Assembly: GCA_947453285.1 (NCBI GenBank)
Contig: CANGGA010000003.1
Coordinates: forward strand, 1 to 18,695
Reading direction: 5' to 3'
Source: Microbacteriaceae bacterium
GTDB taxonomy: Bacteria; Actinomycetota; Actinomycetes; Actinomycetales; Microbacteriaceae
Length of the DNA stretch: 18,695 bases
The translations under genes and the position numbers were made by a program. The notes under the pieces were generated by a model. It ran no database searches. It saw only the letters and a program-made list of their open reading frames with translations, and was not told where the DNA came from. Within the stretch, counting starts at the first letter, position 1; the number at the start of each line of letters is the position of its first letter. Positions 7,509-15,500 of the stretch are shown here, piece after piece.

Positions 7509-7554
7509 ATGACAATTCTACCGAGCGATAGTCTTGAAGAAACGAGGAGGGGCT
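7509..7554. promoter_or_regulatory. Divergent serC/ideR promoter region
   Basis: Minus strand: TAGAAT (7520-7515), then TGTCAT, then the serC ATG at 7508 (leaderless arrangement). Plus strand: TAGTCT (7529-7534) is a candidate -10 for ideR, followed by the strong Shine-Dalgarno GAGGAGG before the ATG at 7555. No IdeR/DtxR box (TTAGGTTAG-like palindrome) is visible in the 46 bp. Confidence 0.5.
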
Positions 7555-8253
7555 ATGGAGCATCACGACGATCTAATTGACACGACAGAGATGTATCTGC
7601 GAACCATCCTTGAGCTCGAAGAAGAGGGTCAGGTTCCGCTGCGTGCGCGCATCGCCGAACGTCTCGATCACGCCGGGCCAACAGTTTCACAAACCGTGGC
7701 CCGCATGGAGAGACTCGGTCTCGTCAACGTCACGCCAGATCGTCACCTCGACCTAACCGACGAGGGTCGCCGCGAAGCAATCGGCGTCATGCGAAAGCAC
7801 CGCCTGGCCGAACGTCTGCTTGCCGATGTCATCGGCCTCGAGTGGGAGTTCGTGCACGAAGAGGCTTGCCGCTGGGAGCACGTAATGAGCGAAGAGGTCG
7901 AGCGCAAAATCATCGGCCTGCTCTCTACTCCGGATGTTTCGCCATATGGCAACCCGATTCCGGGGCTGGCCGCACTTGGACACAAGTCAAACGAAGAGTT
8001 TCGTCACGGCGTCATTTCGATCAATCAATTGGTCGGCGAGGCCGAAGGCAAGAAATACAAACTGACCCGCATCGGTGAGCCACTTCAGGTCTTTAGCGAA
8101 CAGTTGGCCGACATGCGAGAGTCTGGCCTGGTGCCAGGGGCGACCGTCACCCTCGACTTCGGCCCTTCGACCATCACGGTTCGCGCCGAAGGTGCCACGG
8201 GTTCGATGGTCTTTAGCCGCGAATTAGCGGCTCACCTTTTTGTTGCCGCCTAG
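7555..8253 (+). CDS. ideR: Iron-dependent repressor IdeR/DtxR
   Basis: 232-aa metal-activated transcriptional repressor. Domains: winged helix (1-75: TTEMYLRTILELEEEG, LRARIAERLDHAGPTVSQTVARMERLGL), metal-binding dimerisation domain (76-145), and a C-terminal SH3-like domain (about 155-232). The metal ligands of DtxR are all present at a constant +3 offset: M13, H82, E86, H101, C105, E108, H109, with E175 and Q178 as the SH3-domain ligands. Cys105 supports an iron-type rather than manganese-type regulator. The start is the ATG after GAGGAGG. An in-frame TTG at 7534 falls in the -10 region and is rejected. It should repress iron uptake genes when iron is replete, but no target box was found in this window. 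Its last ten codons overlap the convergent acyltransferase gene. Confidence 0.96.
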   Translation: MEHHDDLIDTTEMYLRTILELEEEGQVPLRARIAERLDHAGPTVSQTVARMERLGLVNVTPDRHLDLTDEGRREAIGVMRKHRLAERLLADVIGLEWEFVHEEACRWEHVMSEEVERKIIGLLSTPDVSPYGNPIPGLAALGHKSNEEFRHGVISINQLVGEAEGKKYKLTRIGEPLQVFSEQLADMRESGLVPGATVTLDFGPSTITVRAEGATGSMVFSRELAAHLFVAA

Positions 8254-9387
8254 TTTCTTGCGCAGCTGTTTTTTGCTGAGATTCTGACCAATCTTTCCGG
8301 CTAAGAATTTGCCGATGATTTTGTCTTTTACCAGCAAGTGGTAGCTCAACGTCGAAACTCCAAAGGTGGCCAACACCGTGATTGCGAACGACCAGAAGAA
8401 CGGCACCTGCCACTCGGTTAGCCATTTCAGGCAAACCATGACAATCGGCAAGTGCACGATGTAGATCCAGTAACTAGCCTCACTGAAGTAGGCGAAGAAG
8501 CGGTTTGGTTGATTAGCGAACCGAACGAAGAACGCAATGAATCCCGCGGCGAGCATCCAGGTAGAAATTGTGTAAAGAATTTTCCACCAGGATTCACCGG
8601 TGTTGCCAAAAAGGAGATTCGAATAAGTGGTGAATGACGCAAATCCAAAAGCAAGGTAGATCCACCAATATTTACTTAGTTTCGTTTCAAGGCTCTGCCA
8701 AATTGAGTAGCTGAAGAGCCCGAGCGAGAAAAAGATTCCGTAAAAAGTCAGTAGGTATAAATTCGGAAACAGGCTCGAGTCTTTTTCGAGTGCTCCAGAA
8801 TCGTTGCTGAAATATGCTGGCAACAGGTAGGTAGTTGCCGCAGCTAAAAGCAGGATTGCAGGGTTGGCGAACCATCGTCTAGCTAGTTTTTTTAGCAATT
8901 CGTGCTTGCGCTGCCCTAGCGCAGTTTTATGAACCAGCCAATAGCCGAAAAGCGTGATGGCGCTGAAGATTAGCAAATAGTAGACAAACCACATGTGTAG
9001 AAATCCTGCGTCAATCAGCTTTTGTGGTGTGCTCACGTCGAAGCCGAGCATGGTGATTGGAATGACGGTGAGTGCCGAAACCACAAGTGGCCAGAAAAGG
9101 CGCCGCATGCGCTGCTGCCAAAAACCGCGGATGCCCCGCTGATCGATCAGCATGGCAGCGGATAGCCCGGCAATTGCAAAAAAGGCGGGCATTCTGAAGT
9201 TGTGCACCAAAATGGCGATTACCAGCACGGCATTGTCGAAAGCACTATCGCTCGCGGCCTGAAAGCTCGACACAAATGACCCGGCGTGAACCACAATGCC
9301 GAGCAGCATCAAGATGCTTCGGGAGGCATCAAGGCCGAAGATTCGGCCATTTGGCTTTGACAGGGCTAGTCCTTTATTCGGGTTCAA
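8224..9387 (-). CDS. Acyltransferase family 3 membrane protein (OafA/MdoC-like)
   Basis: 387-aa polytopic membrane protein, about ten TM segments, of the acyltransferase 3 superfamily, which transfers acyl groups to carbohydrates or cell-surface glycans. Features: FGLDASRSILMLLGIVVHAGSFV (start of the domain with its conserved His, about residue 38), FRMPAFFAIAGL, the basic loop RMRRLFWPL, and near the end EASYWIYIVHLPIV. A short Lys-rich cytosolic tail follows. No SGNH hydrolase domain is attached, unlike OafA of many bacteria. The substrate cannot be predicted. Start uncertain: the TTG at 9387 is the first start in the frame, but GGAGG directly abuts it, which is too close for normal initiation. 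The 3' end overlaps ideR by 30 bp. Confidence 0.87.
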   Translation of the reverse strand: MNPNKGLALSKPNGRIFGLDASRSILMLLGIVVHAGSFVSSFQAASDSAFDNAVLVIAILVHNFRMPAFFAIAGLSAAMLIDQRGIRGFWQQRMRRLFWPLVVSALTVIPITMLGFDVSTPQKLIDAGFLHMWFVYYLLIFSAITLFGYWLVHKTALGQRKHELLKKLARRWFANPAILLLAAATTYLLPAYFSNDSGALEKDSSLFPNLYLLTFYGIFFSLGLFSYSIWQSLETKLSKYWWIYLAFGFASFTTYSNLLFGNTGESWWKILYTISTWMLAAGFIAFFVRFANQPNRFFAYFSEASYWIYIVHLPIVMVCLKWLTEWQVPFFWSFAITVLATFGVSTLSYHLLVKDKIIGKFLAGKIGQNLSKKQLRKKLGGNKKVSR

Positions 9388-9476
9388 CCTCCAACATTTC
9401 GCAGAAATGCTTGGAATTAGGGGGTTCTAAGGCTGTTCAAAGGCATTTCCCAAGGTTGGCAATGGGCTGGGATTGT

Positions 9477-9500
9477 GACCGATTCGGTCGGCGGGCCGAC
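9477..9500 (+). repeat. Two overlapping small inverted repeats
   Basis: GACCG-ATT-CGGTC (9477-9489) and GTCGGC-GG-GCCGAC (9487-9500) share three bases, so only one could form at a time if transcribed. They lie between the divergent acyltransferase and nlpC starts, upstream of the probable nlpC -35. An operator role is more likely than an RNA switch. The purpose is unknown. Confidence 0.3.
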
Positions 9501-9514
9501 ATCCGTGGGTAAAA

Positions 9515-9544
9515 TTGAGGCAAGTGGATGCCCCGACCTATAAA
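9515..9544 (+). promoter_or_regulatory. Probable -35/-10 promoter of the NlpC/P60 gene
   Basis: TTGAGG (9515-9520), an 18-bp spacer, then TATAAA (9539-9544), the best housekeeping-type promoter in the window. A Shine-Dalgarno CGGAGA follows at 9551-9556, about 6 nt before the GTG at 9563. This makes the in-frame TTG at 9515 part of the promoter rather than a start codon. Confidence 0.55.
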
Positions 9545-9562
9545 TCCGATCGGAGAAATCTA

Positions 9563-10462
9563 GTGGCCCAAACAGGCAACGGCAGACACCGCGCAGACGT
9601 CGAGGTTAATGTTCTCGATTTCGAACTGCGCAGTCGTCGATCGATACGCGAAGCCGAGAAGGCTCGACTTTCGCGCGCCGAGCGTCGTTCGGCAAAGAAA
9701 GCCGCAAAGCAAGACGCCGCCTTTTTTGCAGCGAACCAACCTGAAGCCACCAATTCTGTTTATGTGATCAAGGCTGAGCGCAAGCTGCGTTGGTTTGCTC
9801 GTCGCAACGTTCGCAACACTGTCACTATGACAATCAGCGCAGGACTATTCGCGACATTCTCGCTGCCTGCATATGCCTTCAACCCGGATGTCGCTGCCAT
9901 GGCGCAGTTCACCACGACGAGCGCACAAGAAGTTGCCAATGCTGGCGACACTCAGAACCTAACGGTTGCCGCCGTGAATACCGTCAAGTTCGTTCGAGGC
10001 ACCTATCAAGACGCGAAGGCTTCAGAGATTCAGCGCGAAGCAACTTTGACCAACTATCGAACCTATAGCGGCCCCACCGCTGCCGACTTCTTGGCCAACC
10101 CGCTTTACTCGGGACTCGACCCTGCCGATATTCTCAAGGTCGCTTCGAAGTATGTGGGCACACCATATGTGTTCGGTGGTGAAACCCCAGCCGGTTTCGA
10201 CTGTTCTGGTTATGTCGCGTTCGTCTTTGCCCAATTCGGCATCGCCTTGCCTCACTCGGTGCACGCGCAAAATCGACTCGGCATGCTGGTCAAGGCTGAA
10301 GACGCCCAACCTGGCGACCTCGTAGTCTTCAATGATTTGAGTCACGACGGAATCTATGCCGGAAACGGTAACTTCTATCACTCGCCTCGTCGCGGCGACA
10401 CCGTGAAGCTCGCACCAATCTTCACGAGCAACGTGCACTTCGTGCGCCTGGCGAACAACTAA
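9563..10462 (+). CDS. NlpC/P60 cell-wall peptidase with long cytosolic N-terminus
   Basis: 299 aa from the GTG at 9563, chosen for its Shine-Dalgarno CGGAGA and because a promoter overlaps the upstream TTG. The first ~85 residues are hydrophilic and rich in Arg/Lys/Ala/Glu. Then comes a hydrophobic segment (about 86-105: TVTMTISAGLFATFSLPAYA) ending in a signal-peptidase-like AYA site and preceded by RRNVR. A linker follows at 106-190. The C-terminal NlpC/P60 domain has catalytic Cys198-region FDCSGYV (Cys at 214 in this numbering), His at about 261 (SHDGIYAGNG) and His at about 273 (FYHSP), plus PGDLVVF. The active-site triad appears complete, so it should cleave peptidoglycan stem peptides outside the membrane. 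The N-terminal extension is much longer than an ordinary signal peptide. A transcript end is not obvious: AGGTT/AACCT at 10485-10500 forms only a short hairpin without a U tract. Confidence 0.92.
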   Translation: MAQTGNGRHRADVEVNVLDFELRSRRSIREAEKARLSRAERRSAKKAAKQDAAFFAANQPEATNSVYVIKAERKLRWFARRNVRNTVTMTISAGLFATFSLPAYAFNPDVAAMAQFTTTSAQEVANAGDTQNLTVAAVNTVKFVRGTYQDAKASEIQREATLTNYRTYSGPTAADFLANPLYSGLDPADILKVASKYVGTPYVFGGETPAGFDCSGYVAFVFAQFGIALPHSVHAQNRLGMLVKAEDAQPGDLVVFNDLSHDGIYAGNGNFYHSPRRGDTVKLAPIFTSNVHFVRLANN

Positions 10463-10557
10463 ATCGTTACCAAAAACACACCTTAGGTTCATCGAAACCT
10501 GTGCGTTGCGGGTCTAATCTCGGCATAAAGCATTAGTTCTTTTGACAGGAGCTCACC

Positions 10558-10638
10558 ATGGCATTGCGCAGTTTGCCCGCCAAGCAAGCGGTTCAATGTT
10601 GCCCTGGAGTTCAACACCGTCAACAACAGGTCGATTAG
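10558..10638 (+). CDS. 26-codon small ORF, possible leader peptide or small protein
   Basis: The ATG is preceded by ACAGGAG with a 5-7 nt spacing, one of the best Shine-Dalgarno sequences here. The 26-aa product is hydrophilic. It starts MALRSLPAKQAVQ, has a Cys-Cys-Pro-Gly centre, and ends in a Gln-rich stretch before TAG. Two bases after the stop begins a strong intrinsic terminator. TAATCT at 10515-10520 is a possible -10. The unit is therefore either an independent tiny gene or a leader peptide with attenuator ahead of the HNH gene. Adjacent Cys codons recall cysteine-sensing leader ORFs of Actinobacteria, but HNH is not a sulfur gene. No family recognised. Confidence 0.5.
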   Translation: MALRSLPAKQAVQCCPGVQHRQQQVD

Positions 10639-10640
10639 CG

Positions 10641-10670
10641 CGCGTCTTCATTTATGAAGGCGCGTTTTTT
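10641..10670 (+). terminator. Rho-independent terminator after the small ORF
   Basis: CGCGTCTTCA (10641-10650), loop TTTA, TGAAGGCGCG (10655-10664) form a 10-bp stem with one T-G wobble, followed by six T (10665-10670). It is the only convincing intrinsic terminator in the window. It would end or attenuate transcription 60 bp before the HNH start. Confidence 0.88.
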
Positions 10671-10730
10671 ATTGCCAAAGCTAGTGCTTCGAAAACTCAC
10701 AAGCCGTGTGGGTGAATTCGAGAGGAAGTT

Positions 10731-11228
10731 ATGCGAACACTTGTATTGAACGCTGGCTATGAGCCACTTGCGGTTGTCTCGTTTCGACGAGCGCTGATGC
10801 TGGTTCTGAATCAGAAGGCCACCGTGCTAGAGCAGAACGAGGCACTCAAGGTGCACAGCGCCACCGGTGCCTATGAACTGCCATCTGTCATTTTGTTATC
10901 GAGATATGTTCGCGTGCCAGGGGGCCGCAACATTCCCGTTTCGCGCAGGGGAGTGCTTCGACGCGATAGCCACCGTTGCGCATATTGCCAGCGAGCCGCG
11001 AACACGATTGATCACGTTCAGCCAAAGTCTCGCGGCGGAAGCGACACCTGGGAAAACCTGGTTGCTTGCTGCTTGCGTTGCAACAACAAAAAAGGCGACA
11101 AGACTCTCGCCGAAATTGGTTGGTCACTGAGCTTCACTCCTCGCATGCCACACGGCACATCATGGATGGTGCGAGGCGCAGATAACACCGAACCCGAGTG
11201 GGAAAACTACCTGCAGATTGCCGCTTAG
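10731..11228 (+). CDS. HNH endonuclease family protein
   Basis: 165-aa protein with an N-terminal region (MRTLVLNAGYEPLAVVSFRR) typical of a widespread actinobacterial/cyanobacterial HNH family, and a C-terminal HNH domain. Zinc ligands are CAYC (C83, C86) and C114/C117 (CLRC). The catalytic core is TIDHVQPKSRGGSDTWENL (D94, H95, N109), then CNNKKGDK. The nuclease core is intact. It is a stand-alone gene, not next to a methylase or phage terminase, so a restriction or phage role is not suggested. The cellular role of this family is not established. The start has AGAGGAAG upstream. Its TAG stop shares bases with the TAA stop of the convergent transporter. Confidence 0.92.
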   Translation: MRTLVLNAGYEPLAVVSFRRALMLVLNQKATVLEQNEALKVHSATGAYELPSVILLSRYVRVPGGRNIPVSRRGVLRRDSHRCAYCQRAANTIDHVQPKSRGGSDTWENLVACCLRCNNKKGDKTLAEIGWSLSFTPRMPHGTSWMVRGADNTEPEWENYLQIAA

Positions 11229-12412
11229 GCGCTGACCGATTTTGGTTTTACGTTCGCGCTAAATGCAAATGCCATGAGCAAGGTTGCGATCGGAAAAACG
11301 AACGACGCAAAGTTGCCGGCGATGGTGCTTATGAATCCGAGCACTGGGCCAACCGTGATGTTCGCCAGGTAGACAATGGTCCAGAGCAGCGTCTGCTTTG
11401 CGTGTGCGCCAACCGGGCTGTCTGACATGGCGGCCACGGTCATCGAGATTCCGAACGAGTTGCCGATTCCCCAGATGGCGATGCCAACGAACGGCATGTG
11501 CAAAATCGGGGTCGCCATGAAGATTGCGATTCCGACGGTTGCAATTATCGAAAGGTAACGAATCACGTTCTGACGGCCAAGCTTGTCTGCGATGCGACCA
11601 CCGAGCAGGCGCATGACGGTGATGGTGAATGCGAAGACGGTGAAGGCTAGGGCAGCCTCGGTGCCGCTCATTCCGTCGCCTGTCAATGTGATTGGAATCC
11701 AAAGCATTCCCGATGCCTCAGAAACAACGAACGCAAACGCAATGGCGGTGATTTTGATAAATCGTCTTTCTCGCAAGATGTCGAGAACCGTTACCTTGTT
11801 CGGTTCTTCGCCATCCTCGTGATTTTGCTTGCCGCTATTTTTGGGAATCATCATCGAAGCCACAATCGCGGCGACGGCCACGATGATGCCAACTAGCGTG
11901 AAGTTTTCGGCAACGTTGATTTTGAGACTGATGAAAAGGCTCGAGAGCAAACCACCGATTAGCACTGCCGCCGAATATCCAAAGTGCAACATCGGCACTT
12001 TGTTGCGGCTTGAGTTGCGATCGATTTCGCCGGCTTCGAAGTTATTGCCGTAGTCGGCGATGCCAAACGGCGCACCAATTAGCGATGTGAAGACAACTGC
12101 AAGAAGAACCGAGTGGCTGGTGACAGCCCAGCCGAGACCAATCAGGCTGACTGCCATGAGTGCATAAGTAATAAGTGAGATGTAGCGAGAACCGAGTTTG
12201 TGCAACAAGCGCCCGGCAACCAATACGCCCGCGAACGAAGCGAGGCTGATCACCATTTGATAGAGACCCATGCTTGCCACGTCGAGTGCAAGATTGCTCT
12301 TCACGGCAGGGCCTTGGTTGCTCCAGGTAGCCATCAGAATTCCGCGAGCGGCAAACAGAATAAAGGTGCCTGCGAACCACAGCGAAGCTGCGCGCGATTT
12401 GATGGTGGTCAT
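11225..12412 (-). CDS. MFS transporter
   Basis: 395-aa major facilitator superfamily permease with about 12 TM helices. Two six-helix halves are split by a charged cytosolic loop at about residues 195-215 (KNSGKQNHEDGEEPNK). MFS signature loops are visible: GRLLHKLGSR after TM2 and GRIADKLGRQNVIRY after TM8. The substrate cannot be assigned. Overall style is that of the drug/sugar-like MFS widespread in Actinobacteria. The ATG lies only 18 bp beyond the 3' end of tRNA-Arg on the same strand and has a modest Shine-Dalgarno (TAGGAA), so co-transcription with the tRNA is possible. Confidence 0.93.
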   Translation of the reverse strand: MTTIKSRAASLWFAGTFILFAARGILMATWSNQGPAVKSNLALDVASMGLYQMVISLASFAGVLVAGRLLHKLGSRYISLITYALMAVSLIGLGWAVTSHSVLLAVVFTSLIGAPFGIADYGNNFEAGEIDRNSSRNKVPMLHFGYSAAVLIGGLLSSLFISLKINVAENFTLVGIIVAVAAIVASMMIPKNSGKQNHEDGEEPNKVTVLDILRERRFIKITAIAFAFVVSEASGMLWIPITLTGDGMSGTEAALAFTVFAFTITVMRLLGGRIADKLGRQNVIRYLSIIATVGIAIFMATPILHMPFVGIAIWGIGNSFGISMTVAAMSDSPVGAHAKQTLLWTIVYLANITVGPVLGFISTIAGNFASFVFPIATLLMAFAFSANVKPKSVSA

Positions 12413-12430
12413 GGGTTCCTATCAGTTGAG

Positions 12431-12502
12431 TGCCCCCGAGAAGAATCGAACTTCCGCACATGGTTTAGGAAACCACTGCTCTATCCACTGAGCTACGAGG
12501 GC
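12431..12502 (-). tRNA. tRNA-Arg (anticodon CCU)
   Basis: 72-nt cloverleaf on the minus strand. The acceptor stem is GCCCTCG/CGGGGGC with one T-G wobble, with discriminator A. The D arm is GCTC-AGTGGATA-GAGC. The anticodon arm is GTGGT-TTCCTAA-ACCAT, giving anticodon CCT (reads AGG). A 4-nt variable region precedes the T arm GGAAG-TTCGAAT-CTTCT. CCA is not encoded. No att-site-like duplication of the 3' end was seen nearby. Confidence 0.96.
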
Positions 12503-12512
12503 TAACCGGCCA

Positions 12513-12518
12513 AATATA
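12513..12518 (-). promoter_or_regulatory. -10 element of tRNA-Arg
   Basis: TATATT on the minus strand, 10 bp before the mature 5' end of the tRNA and a near-perfect -10. No clear -35. It may also drive the MFS gene by read-through. Confidence 0.55.
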
Positions 12519-12551
12519 CCGAGCCTGCGGGGCATTGTTGGCGCTCGGTTT

Positions 12552-12563
12552 TAGGCTTTAGGC
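12552..12563 (+). promoter_or_regulatory. Candidate leaderless promoter (-10) of the helicase-like gene
   Basis: TAGGCT (12552-12557), TTAGGC, then ATG at 12564. Same hexamer and same 6-nt gap as at 3228 and 5256. No Shine-Dalgarno. Confidence 0.55.
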
Positions 12564-15500
12564 ATGCCAGAGCTCGATTCGACCAATAACAGCGTGCCAA
12601 CTGGCACCTGGGATGCCTGGCAACGCGAACTAGAGGCAATCGGCGTCACGAATCCTTTGGTCAATTTTGAAAAAAGCTCGTATGGCCAGATCGATCTAAC
12701 CCAGTCGCATCCGGGAGGCTTTTCGCAGTTTGTCGGTGGAAGCGCAACCATGCTCTCTAATCTGGTGCGCGACCCACAGACCTTTTCTTCTGCGCTCGGC
12801 GCTGCAAGGCGAATCAAGAACCAGGCAGAGAGAATTTCGCAGCATTTTGGAGTTGAGACTCTCGGATTGCTCGGTGGTTTGATAAATCTGCAGGGCGATG
12901 GATTTGATCTGCAGCTTCCGATTTTGATTTGGCCGATTCACCTGACTCTCAAGGGTGAAGATTATGAAATCGAACTCGCCGGCGAAGCTCAGGTCAACCC
13001 TTCGCTTGTAGATGCCTTTGCAAACTGCTACTCGGCCACCATTGACCAATCACGTCTTTTGACTCTGGCGTCTGCTTCGAGCGACATTCTGCCCGCCTCG
13101 ATTGGCGAATATTTGAGCTCGCTGATATCTGGTCGTGGTTCTTCTCAGATGCAGCGAATTCTGGTTATTACGAATTTCACCACCGTGCCGGTTGAGATGG
13201 TTAGAGACATTACTCGAAGCGGCAACTCGATAATCTCGAGTTTGAGCAACTCCACGCAATTTGCAAGTCTGTCAAGTTGCGATGTGCAACCTTTTACTCT
13301 CGTCGCCGACGCAGATCTAACCCAGCAGCGAATTGTTTGGCGCGCTCTGCTTGGCCAGAACTTTGCGGTCGAGACACTGCCGGGCTGCGGCTACACGCAG
13401 AGCGTGGTCAACACCGTCGCGGCCCTGGTTGAACAGGGCAAGCGGGTTGTCGTTGCCACCGGTCGTCGTCAGACCCTCAACGAACTCGCCGATCGATTCG
13501 GCGCTCTTGGCCTTGCCGGGCTAGGCGTTCGAAGCACATCGACTTGGGTAGACACTATTGCCGCAATTTCGCGTCACGAAAAGGCCGTCCCGGTTGACTT
13601 GCAGAGTGTGCAGGCCGAACGGGATGCCGCCGCGGCCCGATTCGAACGCTATCAAGCGGCTCTAGAACGCAAAGACCCTGAGTTCGAAGTTTCGATTGGC
13701 GAAGCGTTGCAGAAGTTGGCTCTGCTTAGTTCGATGCCACATGCGCCCGAAACCAAGGCGCGCATCGAACAACGTTTCTTGTTGCAACATAAAAACCGCG
13801 AAGCCGCGATTGCATTGCTGCAGCAGTCTGAATCGCTTGGCGAATTCAAGTTTGGCCCGAGCGACTCTGCCTGGTTTCAGGCAAAGTTTGATTCGCCAGC
13901 AGATGTTTCCACTGCAATCGAAATGGCGCGCAGGCTTCGAGATCAAGAATTCAAGTCGCTAAAAGAGCACATGACTGCTTTTACCGAGCGCGTGAAATTT
14001 AAGCCCGCAGATTCGGTTGAGCAGTGGGGGCTCTATCTGCGTTTGTTCATGGGCATTCGCGAAACGCTCGATCGATTCGTGGGCGATGTTTATGATCGAC
14101 CGTTAACCGAACTAATCACCGCCACTTCTTCTAGAAAAGAGACCGGCATTGGTCGCTCAGAGATGTCTGGTGGAAATCGTCGACGACTAAAGAAACTCGC
14201 AAAGGAATATTTGCGACCTGGAATGCACGTCGCCGATTTGAATGCTTCGCTTCGCCAGATTCAGGAGCAACGCGAACAATGGCATCTTTATTCGAACGCG
14301 GTTACTGCACCAGAGGTTCCGCTTGGTCTCAACGACGTGCAAATAGTGTTTCAGGCATTTGTCGCAGACCTCGATCGACTCGAACGTCACCTCGACCCAG
14401 AGCTAACCAAGACTTCGATGATTCGCCTTTCGCTAGGTGAGCTCGAACAGAAACTCGATTCAATGGTGAACGACACCGCAGCACTCGACAACCTCGGTGA
14501 ACGCAGCCTGGTCGCGCAGCAATTAGAGGCCGTTGGGCTAGAGCCGCTAAAGCGCGAACTGGCAAGGTTGCACACCGCCCGCGAACACATCGCCGTTGAG
14601 TTCGACTTGGCCTGGTGGCAAAGCGTTCTCGAGATCTTGATTCAACGAGATGCAACGCTTTTGAGCTTCAGTGTTAGCGACCTTGCCGAAATCGAAAAGG
14701 CATTTTGCGATGCCGACGCAAAGTTGGTTGCGCTCGGCGCGGCAAAGGTTGCCCACCTGCAGGCAGAACGCTGGCACACATCGGTCGCCGCCAACCCGGC
14801 TGACGCTGCAAATCTAAAGGCGTTGTTGAAGACCGGCTCGGCAACTTTGCCACTGCTTAGCAAGGCCGCAGGCTCGCTGCTCAACGTGGTTGCACCGGTG
14901 GTCATGGTTTCACCTTTTGAGGCAGCCTCAGCACTGAACGGGCAAAAGTTTGATGTCGCCTTAATCTTGGATGCCGCCGGCAGCACGGTCGCCGAAAATC
15001 TTGGCGTGCTTAGCCGCGCCAACCAGGTCATCGCTTTTGGTGATGACGCGATTTCGGCGCCAGAAGGTTTTGAGGTCGAATCGCGAATTCGCCCGATTGG
15101 CCGCGAGATTGAATCGCCATCGATATTCCATGCGACAAAAGCCGCCTTTGGTTTTGAAACTGTACGAGTGAGTTACCGCACATCTGGGCAACCGCTTGGT
15201 GGCCTAATCAATCGCGAGTTCTATCAGAACCGCATCGTCTTCGAACCGACACCCGACGAGTTTGAGGGCAAGAAATCGCACTCGATTGAAATCATCACTC
15301 AGGGTGCCAATGCAGAGACCACCTATGAGGGTGCGACCGAGAGTCCCGAGGCAGAGGTTAGACGGGTTGTTGACCTGGTTCTGAACCACGCACTGTGGCA
15401 TCCGGGGCAATCGCTGTTTGTCGCGTCTGCCTCAACCGTGCATGCAGATCGCATTCGCGTTGCCCTGCACAAAGAACTCGCGGCAAAGCCAGATCTCTCA

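Noticed and set aside
7534..7554. TTG at 7534 as start of IdeR
   Set aside because: It overlaps the candidate -10 TAGTCT and would place GAGGAGG inside the coding region. ATG 7555 gives the normal N-terminus.
9388..9562. c-di-AMP (ydaO-type) riboswitch before the NlpC/P60 gene
   Set aside because: Such switches commonly precede this gene type, but the conserved ends (GCCGAAUCC-like and GUCAGCUAACC-like) are not present, and the best promoter lies only about 20 bp before the start codon.
9515..9562. TTG at 9515 as start of the NlpC/P60 protein
   Set aside because: No Shine-Dalgarno precedes it. The TTG is the first part of a good -35, and a GTG with a Shine-Dalgarno follows at 9563.
10022..10492. 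156-codon open frame on the minus strand
   Set aside because: Entirely antisense to the NlpC/P60 catalytic domain, with no promoter or Shine-Dalgarno.
10483..10500. IdeR/DtxR box at TTAGGTTCATCGAAACCT
   Set aside because: The left half-site fits, but the AGGTT and AACCT arms are 6 bp apart instead of the spacing in the 19-bp DtxR palindrome, and the neighbouring genes are not iron-related. It could equally be a weak hairpin after nlpC.
11259..11702. 147-codon open frame on the minus strand inside the MFS gene
   Set aside because: Same strand as the MFS gene but out of frame. Its His/Arg-rich composition is that of a frame-shifted shadow.
12431..12502. tRNA-Arg as attachment site of an integrated element
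   Set aside because: No integrase, direct repeat of the tRNA 3' end or atypical gene block is seen on either side.
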